Part shown: piece by piece, positions 55,641 to 64,000 of the stretch
How positions within the stretch are numbered: the first letter of the stretch is position 1
Layout: the number at the start of each line of letters is the position of its first letter
NCBI RefSeq assembly: GCF_958298935.1
Contig: NC_084921.1
Coordinates: 34,536,001 to 34,600,000, forward strand
Direction: 5' to 3'
Length of the DNA: 64,000 bases
Source of the DNA: Phragmites australis
Taxonomy: Eukaryota > Streptophyta > Magnoliopsida > Poales > Poaceae
Position numbers and translations under genes: made by a program
The notes under the pieces: model-generated
Told to the model about the DNA's origin: nothing
Database searches by the model: none
What the model saw: the letters and a program-made list of their open reading frames with translations, nothing else

Positions 55641-55984
55641 TATAACCTAGTCTATTTTTATTCACTAAAACATGCTATTAAGTTAGTCTTTAGACGTACC
55701 ATACATGTTAATGTTTGTACATGTTAATATTTGTTATTATCATCTCTTTATGGTTAGGGTCCATTCGTGCAGCGTTAAAAAACTCCTTGTCTCATGTAAT
55801 ACTTATCAGCGTATGTAAACTCTGTGCCGAGTTATATGATAATTATGCTTCATAACTACTAATGTTGAAATAAATTTACAGTAACAACACGCTGCTACCG
55901 ACACATGAACAGATATTAGCCAGAGCTGTTGTATAACCTAATGAGCATGAAGCGGACAACAACACGTAGGAGCGGTGACAAAAC
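55641..55984. other. 3' flank of the GRF-helix gene
   Basis: Homologous to 62330-62560 in the compact MULE (TTAGTCTTTAG.CGTACC, GTCCATTCGTGCAGCG, AAACTCTGTGCC), so it travels with the gene. Confidence 0.6.
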
Positions 55985-56250
55985 TATTGGCATATATTCA
56001 GTACATGAGGTACCGAATATGACACTCTTTAGAGTATTCGGCACTTGAGGTGTCAAGCCGTTTTCAGTAGCTCAGGTAACGAATACGATGCACAGTGCTG
56101 TATTCGGCACCTCAGATGACGAAAATAGTTGGACCCACCTTTTTCGATGTCTCGTATATCGAAATGGAATTTTTGATAAACAAGATACCAAATATAAATA
56201 ATAAATTTACAAATACGATCCCATATATTATCTATTTTTTTAATTTTACC
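55985..56250 (-). repeat. Right terminal inverted repeat of the large MULE
   Basis: Inverted counterpart of 43203-43495. It contains repeated GTATTCGGCACCTCA/GTACCGAATA words at roughly 40-bp spacing. Confidence 0.82.
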
Positions 56251-57885
56251 GTCAACCATCGCGTGGTCTCGATGGATGATGGGTTGCGTGACATGCGGTG
56301 CACGTGGTGATTCGATGGGAGTGGGACAGCGACGCTTCAGCACGGGACAAGGGCTCGCTTTGGAGCGGTGGACATTGTGGTCTGGTTGGTCCCTGTGGCC
56401 CCTCCTCGACAGGTGTGATCGCGGAAAGGGTTGCAAATATCTGGAGCGTCGTGTCGTACGTGTTCATCGCAACACGGAGGAGCCCAGAAGATCGACGAAC
56501 TAGACCACCCAATATCTTGTCAGGCGCCAAACACCTTGGTCGATTAAGAGCCGATATAGACCTCTAGAAGGCTATGTATGCTTGTGCACGTCTGCCCTTA
56601 GGTTCATCCTTCTTTGTATAATCTAGCGTGGTAATTTCTGGCAGTCGACAAATTAAAACGTATCACGTTGTAACCGTTTATGTAGTGAACACATTCTCCT
56701 TCTTAATGCAGCAAAGATACGTAGCTCTCCAGGTATTCTAGAAAAATAAATAAATAGCCAATCCAGTATCTGTACGAGATATTTGCTGACGAATAAACTA
56801 ACGTGGTAGATTACTTAATTCTTGGGCTGCACATAAACAAGCAAGAAATCCCCCATTTTTGGTTCGTGCTGCGTGCTTGATCATCATGCGTCGAAAAGAA
56901 GAGTCCGGAACGAGACAAATGGCTGATGCTAATTCCTCTAAAACAGGTAATAGGAAGGCTATTACTAGCTGCTACTATGAAGCTTAAGCAGTGGACAAAT
57001 GAGGATTCGTATTGGAGGTTTTTTTGTTGAAAATTGGGAAAAAAAATTCTATAGAAGCTTGGGAAACAAGTGGATGCGGCGTAGTCCAACCCTTTTAATA
57101 CTTGATTCATGGTGTGCATTTGTGAATTTGTGAATGAATGTGCGGAATGGGTAAGCCGCGGCGCACGGGCGCGCGTCATACACACCACTACACCAGTGCC
57201 ACTCTTCTGCTGGTGCATGCTGGCCATTGCTGGGCCTGCTTTCTTCTTTTGGTCTGATCGAGATCCAAGGGTGGGCCGTCAACTGTAGAAATCACGTTTC
57301 CAGTCGCTTGATGTATGCGTTATCCCAAGAAAAAACAAACGGACCCGTCTTTCAGAGAAGGCCGGAAATCCTATTTACAACCGAAATCGTGATCGAAGCG
57401 AAATCCTAGCGACCTACCTTCTCTTTAAGGAACAACAGTCACGACGTGACGCAACTCTATTGGCCGAGTAGCTTTGAAGCTGCAACAACCATAACACTTC
57501 AGCTACCTCAACAAAAAAGATCATATCATCGCAAACTATAGACCCGTGATCGCATCGCAGCTACAATCACGCCGCTCACCTGCACATAGAAAAAGTATCT
57601 CGAAAACATCGACAATGAAAAAAATACTCCTATGACGCATATTTACACGAGCCACATACTCGGATCGTCATATTCTATCTGCCTAGTTTGCTAGGATGAG
57701 CGTACTCGCTCATCTATTTGTCCTTTCTCATCAGCCCCCTTAAAAAAACGTTACAAGAAATTTAGTTTCATGAATCTACCTAAAGCCCAAGCAGGTGTTG
57801 CTCCTTTACGACGCAAAAGAGGAACCGAAGATGACAGAGCCCAAACTAGCTAAAGCCCAGGCCAGAGCCTAGAGATGACTTGATC
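56251..57885. other. Intergenic, and 3' region of the bHLH gene
   Basis: Short open frames on both strands with no recognised domain; no clear repeat edges. The part nearest 57886 is probably the 3' UTR of the minus-strand bHLH gene. Confidence 0.45.
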
Positions 57886-58350
57886 TCACTGAGACTTCTC
57901 CGGCGTGGCGAGAACAGCCGCCTTCTCCAGCGGCACGTCGAGGCCGGAGCCGGACAGCAGGCAAGCGAGCGCGCGCATGACGCCGACCTGCGCCTTGAGC
58001 GCGGCGATGTAGTCGGCCGTCTCCTCCAGCAGCCCCTCCACCGGCATCTCCTCGCCGCCTGGCACCAGGTGGCGCAGCAGTGCCACCTTCTCGTCCACTA
58101 CCTCCTCCTCTTCCTCTTCCTCGTCGCCTCGCTGCTCCAACGACTTCGCCTTCTCCAGCGTGGCGGGCAACGCCTTGGAGAGATCCTTCCGGGGCACGAG
58201 GACGTGCCGGCCCAGCGCGCGGCCCCACTCCCGGCCGCGCGACGAGCGCGCCAGGCCGAGCTCCGCGGCCGCCTTGATGCGCCGGCCGCGCTCGCGCACC
58301 AGCTGCTGCATCCCTCCATCCTCCTCTAAGGCTTGGACGTGGTGGTCCAT
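57886..58350 (-). CDS. Atypical bHLH transcription regulator, IBH1-like
   Basis: Intronless, 154 residues, ATG at 58350, stop TGA at 57888-57886. Residues 25-53 (IKAAAELGLARSSRGREWGRALGRHVLVP) resemble the weakly basic segment of IBH1-type proteins. An acidic run (EEEEEEE) lies at 77-83. An HLH follows: helix 1 at 87-96 (EKVALLRHLV), loop PGGEEMP at 97-103, helix 2 at 104-132 (VEGLLEETADYIAALKAQV). The LVPGG...LLEETADYI signature is typical of the IBH1/IBL1 and UPBEAT1-like non-canonical bHLH group. These lack the Glu/Arg residues for E-box binding and act in the nucleus mainly by pairing with other (b)HLH factors, often as growth repressors in brassinosteroid or cell-elongation networks. Very high GC suits a grass single-exon gene. 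Subfamily is confident; exact orthologue and partners are not known from sequence. Confidence 0.87.
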   Translation of the reverse strand: MDHHVQALEEDGGMQQLVRERGRRIKAAAELGLARSSRGREWGRALGRHVLVPRKDLSKALPATLEKAKSLEQRGDEEEEEEEVVDEKVALLRHLVPGGEEMPVEGLLEETADYIAALKAQVGVMRALACLLSGSGLDVPLEKAAVLATPEKSQ

Positions 58351-58469
58351 ATGGCCAGGGCTAGCTCCAGATCGATGGCTAACGAGTTAGCAAATCTGCC
58401 GTACTGGCGCGTCTCTCTGGGTGGACAGGGCGGTGCTGGTGTGACCATGTGTGCCGTGCGCGCTCGCGC

Positions 58470-58477
58470 TTATATAT
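58470..58477 (-). promoter_or_regulatory. TATA box of the bHLH gene
   Basis: The minus strand reads AGATATATAAGCGCG within a GC-rich context about 120 bases upstream of the ATG, which would leave a leader of about 90 bases. Confidence 0.65.
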
Positions 58478-58479
58478 CT

Positions 58480-61041
58480 GCGCGCCGGGTGCGGGAAAGG
58501 CGCAAGGACCTGCCGGCTGGGGCAGCTTGGCTTTACGGCGTTTTGTTGGGATGGGAACAGGGGTGGCAGAGGCATGTGGGTGCGGTGTTGTTGTTTAGTT
58601 CATCTACCAGCCCGTTGCTAGCCTATTATTGGCATTGCCTAGTCAACTTGCAACGTGTAGCCGGGAGATTCTATCGTACTAGGAGTGTGTATAATGTTAG
58701 CACATTAGTCCCACCTAACACCTATTGTATAACATCATCTTCCCATGAGGATGAGAAGAAAATGAGCGTCCAATGATATGATGACATGGATCTGTGCATG
58801 CAGCCAGCCAGGTTGCCCTGCTCGATCCCGTCACGGCACGTAAGGCTTCGCGCCCTCTAATCCCGCAGAAGCGAAGGCGGAGTGCTGGCTGACCGAAGCA
58901 CGCATCTGCAGAACGGCCGGGGACCCTGCGAACGGCACATGCATGCATGTTAGGGTGCACGAGGGTGTCAACAACTGGTGCGCGCCGAGGCCTTCCACTT
59001 GTCCACGCTCTGCCTTCAGCTGGGGAGAACAATTATCGGTGCCACCACCCTACGCCGTGCCATACATGGAACGGTCAGCCTGCGCCGCTCAGGCATGCAC
59101 GTACGCGCGCGCGCCGGGGGTCCAGGGGTGTGGGCGACTGACCGTGCCGATGGACGACGCTGAACGCAGCCTTGCACTGTATGGAGGGGCGAGCGACGTG
59201 CCTTGCTGAAATAGGGCTCAGGCAGGGCACCGAGAGGGCTCGAAATTCCCGAGGCGCGAGGAAGGGGGCTATCAGGACATCGCCGTGGAAAAAATGAACG
59301 ACTTCGTGCCCGTCTTGGGAAAATAAAGTTGACCAAGGTGTCACCATCCGTTTCAGCGCAAGTACGTGTAGCTATCCAATGCGTTGGTGGTTACTAATGT
59401 GTACAGATTTTTAATTAGCATCAAGAATCCAACACGATCCTGGACAATTTACAACGACAAAAGTTCAGAAATCAGCTAATCATCATCTCAATTTGGTCAT
59501 TACGCTTCAAATAAATGGGAGAAGTTGAAATAATCTGGAAGAAAAAAAAGAAGTAGAGCGTAGCTTGCCTGAGTCACTGGGTCAGTTGGTCCTCACCCAA
59601 GAAAGCCGAGCCAAAATTTGATCATATCAAAACTGAAGTTATATTAAATTTTAGTTGTAATAAGTAGTATTTTGTTTGAGATTAAATTAAAATTTTGGCC
59701 GATCAAAAATTGGAGCGGTCATTTTGGATATCAAAATATCGCTTAGTTTTGCTATAAAAAAATTTGGCTAGCTAAAATTTTCAAAGTGTAGCCAAAGTCA
59801 AGCGAAAGCTATTTTTCTAGATGTGACCAAATTTTAGCTTAGCTTTTTAGAGGCAAGAACCAAATAGCCCCTTATTCCCTACTCCCTACCAGCGCTCGAC
59901 GGGCCGTACACCATTTTCTTGATGACGAGACGGCAACGTGTTCCCGTTGGCGAGGGAAAGGACGCCGATAGTGGCCAGCATCAGGACAAATCTAGCGGCC
60001 TAGTGAGCGACTTCTCCAGTCAGGTCTAGGCACCGCGTCAAGGCTTGGGAATGAAAGGTGCTTGGGAGCTAATACACAGTGCAGTGCTGCAGAAGAACTC
60101 ATGACTCATTTGGTGTGTATCCAGATTCTCTAAAAACGTTTTATTTCTAGATTCTCTTTAAAAACGTTTATAGGGTGAATTAGAATCACCTCTAAAGATT
60201 ATTTAGCTAGCTGGTTGTATTCGGTTTCTTGAAAAAGAGGATGATGATGTCTTAATTTACCCTTGTCTTAATTTTTATGTTTTTTTTCTAGTGAGTATTT
60301 AATGGTGTAATAGTAATTCTATTTCACTTTTCCTAAAATAAACCGAATATTGATTTACAATAAACCGAATAGCTATTATCTCTCACCCCAGCCCACTCTC
60401 TAGTCCTCTCCCCACTCTATCTCTCTCACACACTGAGTGACTCAAGGCGGCGGTGGCATGATAGATCGACGGTGATGTGTATAGGGTTAACGATGGTGGC
60501 TTATAGAAAGGGAGAGGGGTGGAGGACTCAGCTCAATAGGCACATAGCACGGTCAAGATGGAGGCGATGAAGGCGGGGAGGAGGTTGTGGCGGTGTTGGT
60601 GGGCGGCGAATACAGGCTCCGGTGACTCGGAGCAGCGTCAGGGAGACAGTTCCGCCCAAATATGACGTCGTGGGTTGCAGATCTGGGCTTCGGCAGCGAT
60701 ATAGCGACGGACCTGCCCAAATCTGATGTCAGGGGTGGCGAATCCAGGCTCCGACAGCGTCAGGCCGTTTCTCCTCCGCTGGTCGTGAGGGGGCAAAGTA
60801 GGAATTTGCACCCATTTCTCTAGCAAAACTGGCCTCATGCTGTTTCTCATGTATAGTAGAAAAGCGAGAAACGGTCCATTCTGACCGAGAAACGGTCCAC
60901 GATTGCCTTGTTTGGAATCGATTCTTGCAACCAAACGGAGCCTTAGTCACCCCAAGATTCTTTATGAGAAATGGGCTGTCGAATGGCCAGGCTTTAGGTC
61001 GAGGCCATCCTTCGCTGGAGGCGCCATCCAAATCAGAATTG

Positions 61042-61042
<1 letters not shown>
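58480..61042. other. Upstream region of the bHLH gene with MITE remnants
   Basis: GC-rich to about 59340 with open frames on both strands but no domain. At 59620-59870 an AT-rich remnant ends in AACCAAATAGCCCCTTA, a common grass MITE terminus. At 60110-60945 a second MITE-like unit has ends TCATTTGGTGTGTATCCAGATTC and, as complement, CTCCGTTTGGTTGCAAGAATCG-type sequence. Neither has a clear target duplication. Confidence 0.4.

Positions 61043-61083
<41 letters not shown>
61043..61083. repeat. (TA)n microsatellite, 41 bp
   Basis: Uninterrupted alternating TA just left of the compact MULE. Confidence 0.92.
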
Positions 61084-61085
<2 letters not shown>

Positions 61086-61130
61086 CAAATATTTTAAAAT
61101 TACATGCCCGTTTAAAAAATCATAAGTTCT

Positions 61131-61715
61131 ACCTTACTGTTACCCATTCAACGGGCGAGAACAAGGACTCGCCCATTCAACGGGCGAGACTTTATAGGTC
61201 CCGGCTATCAGCGAATTTAATAACCGGAGAGAGGAAGGTCTTGTCCCCACTTGATCTCGCCCATTGAACGGGCGAGACCTTCGTCTCGTCCGTACAACAG
61301 GCGACATATTTGTATCGCCCACCTCTCGGGCTACATATTCAATTCAATTAAATTACAATATATATAATTAGTTTTTTAATATAGATTTTGTATTCTGTAA
61401 AAATATTACACATTCGTTTGGCGAAAAATGGTAAGTGTGCATACAGTTGTCCAAACGGTACATTCTATCCTTAATTTTAGTTGCATGTCATTTTGTCGAT
61501 TTTTCTTTATTTAGTTGGTGTAAAAATGTGTGATTTTTTTATGAAGTGACTTTGTGAGAATACAAAATCTAATTTATCGAATAATAATAGTTATGAAGCA
61601 CAAAAATTATATAACCCGACATGAAATTTACATACGCTGATAAATATTACATGAGACATGGGTCTTTTCGTCGTTGCGTGAATGAACCTTAACCATAAAG
61701 AGATAATAAAAAATG
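61131..61715 (+). repeat. Left arm of the compact MULE
   Basis: Mirrors 62395-62976. The innermost 120 bases (about 61595-61715) are an inverted copy of the GRF gene's 3' flank, so the arm extends past the usual terminal repeat. Confidence 0.75.
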
Positions 61716-61729
61716 GCCAAGCCTATCTA

Positions 61730-62350
61730 ATGTCTTTCTCACCTCCACTAAACCCACCTAAGAAGTATTGGAGGATTTTCATCCCATAGGGGGTCAAACC
61801 GTCGATGTGTTTCTTTGGTGATCTTTATAGGCTTCGCGAGTCTCAGGACATCTCCTACACATATGACAGACGCTTCTTCATATGTGCTAACTACCTGTAC
61901 AACCGGTATAGTGACATAGATCACTCATGTGCCACTTTACATACGGTTTCATGAATTGTCTTACTAATCTCCCCTCTTGTTTCATTTGTCCAGTCTCCTC
62001 CACCTATCTGTGACTTCATGGAATGGCTGTACATTGAGAAAAATAAACACAAGAAGTGGTGGGTTGACATGGAGATGCGATGGAGGGGGGAAGCTTACGA
62101 ATGCTGGGAGTACGAGCAACAACAGGAGCAACTACGGCTGAAACGTCAGGAGAAGGAGCGTATAAGGAAGGCAGCGGAGGAGCACGCCGCGACTGAAGCA
62201 CGCAAAGCAGAGAGTGAAAGGAAACGGAAGAGGGCCCATCGCGCTAAGACGAAGGGATCCGATGCCCTGAGAAGGGGAAAATATCCTAGGTGCACTCAAC
62301 AGAGAGCATCTATTGTATCCGTCCTATTTTTATTCCTTAAGGTATGTTAG
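61730..62350 (+). pseudogene. GRF-finger plus charged-helix gene (compact MULE copy)
   Basis: ATG at 61730 (MSFSPPLNPPKKYWRIFIP), then an in-frame TAG, then MCFFGDLYRLRESQDIS and RRFFICANYLY. The GRF-like cysteines seen as CFC...C in the other copy are partly lost (CFF, LY). A probable intron of about 45-95 bp ends at AG 61992-61993. Exon 2 (61994-62350) is open: PPPICDFMEWLYIE, then a 75-residue Arg/Glu/Ala helix (QEQLRLKRQEKERIRKAAEE, ERKRKRAHRAK) and GKYPRCTQ, the ending I know from related grass genes. Here the expected stop after CTQ reads CAG, adding about 16 residues to a TAG at 62348-62350. Coiled-coil, probably nuclear; function unknown. Confidence 0.62.
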
Positions 62351-62394
62351 GTTTAGCAACGGTACGCTATTAGGTTAGTCTTTAGGCGTACCGT

Positions 62395-62976
62395 ATATGC
62401 CAACATTTGTTGTCATCTATTTATGGTTAAAGTCCATTCGTGCAGCGATGAAAACCTCATGTCCCATGTAATGTTTATCAGCATATATAAACTCTGTGCC
62501 AGCTTATATGATATTTGTGCTTCATAACTACTATTGTTCAACAAATTAGATTTTGTATTCTCATAAAGTCACTTCATAAAAAAATTCACATACTTTTACA
62601 CCAACTAAATAAAGAAATATCGACAAAATGACATCCAACTAAAATTAAGGATAGAATGAACCGTTTGGATAACTGTATGCACAGCTATCATTTTTCGCTG
62701 AATGAATGTGCAATACTTTTCAAATTACTGAATACAAAATCTATATTACAAAAACTAATTATACATATATTTTGTAATTGAATTAAATCGAATATGTTGC
62801 CCGGGAGGTGGGCGATACAAATATGTCGCCCATTGTACGAGCGAGATGAAGTCTCGCCCATTGGGCGAGATCAAGTTCTCGGCCGTTGAATAGGCAAGAC
62901 CTTCGTTTCTCCGGATATTAAATTCGCTGGCATCCGGGACCCACAAAGTCTCGCCCGTTCAACGTGCTCAGCTTAT
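62395..62976 (-). repeat. Right arm of the compact MULE
   Basis: Inverted copy of 61131-61715, including the CGCCCAT...GGGCGAG palindromes at 62825-62960. Confidence 0.75.
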
Positions 62977-63014
62977 TGCTAGTCTGAAAATCCCTAATTG
63001 TGCCTAAAGAAATG

Positions 63015-64000
63015 TGTTGTGATCGTGATCGCAACACAATAAACAGTGTAGTAACTGTTGATGTAATAATTATTAATTTCATCCCTTTATATTAGGTGAG
63101 TAGGGGCATTTATAGGCGTACCTCAACCACTTCCGTCGTTATTCTGGAATATCTCTTATCCACATGAATATTCTGGCTAACACTAGAAAATATTTTGGAA
63201 TATCGCAGGGATATAATGGGCATTGTCTATCTACATTGCCCTAAGCAGTCAAATCTCAACGCGTGTCTTAGGAGACCCGCACTGGACCATTCGTTCCAGG
63301 TTACTAGCGACCTCCCCTCAGCTATTTCATTATCGGGTTCCAACTATTTGTAGTTCCTCTTTAGATTAGCCTTCGCTCTGTCATCGAAGGTCCTTGCGCC
63401 ACCCTCTTTCGGCCTCAGGGCTTTACTGGACCCTTCGAGCTTCGGGCTTCGTCGCACCCCTTCGACCTCAGGGCTTCGTTGCACTCTTCGAGGTTTGGGA
63501 TTCACCTCTGAGCTTCATTTCTTAGGCTTTACTATGCCTTCTCGAGCCTAACTCCTGCAGAGCATAAATAGAATTATCCCTACCTTGACGTTAGCCTCTC
63601 TATTATTTTTTTTTGAATTGACCATCGTGGCTAAAGTCAACGAATGGGGGCCCACGCGGTACCATTCCCCAACAGTGGCCCCTTCACGATTTTGGTTCTA
63701 ACTTTGGGGGTCTAAAGCCGAAAATGTTTAGACAGTGGGGGGGGGGGGGGGGGTACCATCGCCTTAGTCCCCCCTTCGACTGGCCAAAGTCAATTCCCAA
63801 AAATGACAATTAACCTGTTATAGAATATAGGACATGAAAAATCTATGTATATATAATAAATAAGGGTGTAGCTCTCCGCTATCATGCGGTGAAAACAAAA
63901 CAAAACACATTCATTGTACGATGGTGTCAACCTTTAGATTACTTGCTAATAGTATTCAAAATATAGACCCTGCGCAACCTATACAACATATCTATACATT
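63015..64000 (+). mobile_element. LTR retrotransposon start, truncated by the window edge
   Basis: An LTR-like unit TGTTGTGATC...TTCCCCAACA (63015-63674) with TGTTG...CAACA ends, a CATAAATAG promoter-like motif (about 63564-63572) and several CTTCGAGCTTCGGGCTTCG-type repeats (63415-63500). It is followed directly by GTGGCCCCTTCACGATTTT, in the position of a primer site, as in grass gypsy Tat elements. The second LTR and coding region would lie outside the window. The left limit is the weaker edge. Confidence 0.45.
63737..63753. repeat. Poly-G tract (17 G)
   Basis: Seventeen consecutive G just inside the putative LTR element; its length may also be a sequencing artefact. Confidence 0.85.

Larger units (their letters stand above)
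43203..56250 (+). mobile_element. 13-kb Mutator-like element carrying transposase, PMD and two GRF-like genes
   Basis: Terminal inverted repeats of about 270-290 bp (43203-43495 and 55985-56250) enclose a MuDR-type transposase (plus), a plant mobile domain gene (plus), a GRF zinc-finger-like gene (minus) and a second GRF-like gene with a charged helix (plus). The transposase order MuDR DNA-binding domain, MULE DDE domain, CCHC knuckle fits an autonomous MULE ancestor. The element is interrupted by a hAT MITE (46111-46576) and a solo LTR (46764-48421), and most genes contain stops. A 9-bp target duplication could not be identified, so outer limits are good only to about 20 bases. PMD domains inside MULEs are known in plants; this particular four-gene arrangement I do not recognise from a named family. 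Confidence 0.82.
61131..62976 (+). mobile_element. Compact MULE-like element with about 590-bp inverted repeats and a GRF-helix gene
   Basis: Arms at about 61131-61715 and 62395-62976 are inverted copies: the outer part carries CGCCCRTTSAACGGGCG-type palindromes, the middle holds TAGATTTTGTATTC and TTGGTGTAAAA, and the inner part holds CATAAAGAGATAATAA against TATTTATGGTTAA. The centre (about 680 bp) holds one GRF-helix gene homologous to that in the large MULE at 55067-55640. There is no transposase, so movement would depend on another element. No target duplication was recognised, so outer limits are approximate. Mutator superfamily assignment is inferred from the long inverted repeats and the shared cargo. 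Confidence 0.72.

Noticed and set aside
43195..56260. Search for a 9-bp target duplication of the large MULE
   Set aside because: No convincing pair was found next to either terminal repeat; I do not claim one.
57869..58329. Open frames on the plus strand and in other minus frames across the bHLH gene
   Set aside because: They are shadows of the GC-rich bHLH coding sequence; only the 57886-58350 minus frame has a recognisable domain.

Overview
The window looks like nuclear DNA from a grass (Poaceae). The evidence is an intron-rich plant gene encoding a group D MAP kinase, a very GC-rich single-exon bHLH gene, and dense nested retrotransposons, MITEs and Mutator-like elements of the kinds typical of grass genomes. 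Nothing suggests bacterial, organellar or viral DNA. The first base begins an EcoRI site (GAATTC), which would fit a cloned insert, but that is only a hint.

Only two host genes look intact, both on the minus strand. One is an MPK20-type MAP kinase with ten coding exons (10583-15773), whose every exon joins in phase. The other is an atypical bHLH regulator of the IBH1-like class (57886-58350), with a TATA box at about 58470. A broken serine carboxypeptidase-like fragment (40-240) sits at the left edge.

Layout: 331-9354 is a decayed Ty3/gypsy Tat-like element on the minus strand. 9355-18112 holds the MPK20 gene and its flanks. 18113-18597 is a PIF/Harbinger-type MITE, followed by a CACTA-like remnant ending at 20083. 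20597-36530 is a Ty1/copia element on the minus strand with a perfect TATCT target duplication. It was later hit by two solo LTRs of a single other family, in opposite orientations, each with its own perfect 5-bp duplication (25734-28747 and 32449-36033). 36889-37672 is a foldback element whose arms resemble part of that solo LTR. 39196-41187 is a decayed LINE. 43203-56250 is a 13-kb Mutator-like element (MULE) with long terminal inverted repeats. It carries a MuDR-type transposase, a plant mobile domain (PMD) gene and two GRF-zinc-finger-like genes, and it is itself hit by a hAT MITE and a solo LTR. 61131-62976 is a compact second MULE that keeps only one of the GRF-like genes, between very long inverted repeats of different sequence. 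63015-64000 is the start of another LTR element running off the window.

The most interesting signal is the MULE pair. Two elements with unlike termini share the same GRF/coiled-coil gene and its 3' flank next to their right arm. In the compact element the inverted repeat has grown into that gene's 3' flank. The order of insertion can be read from target duplications: the MULE and copia elements came first, then hAT and LTR insertions, then LTR-LTR recombination leaving solo LTRs. No similarity search was possible, so family names rest on motifs I recognise in translated sequence.
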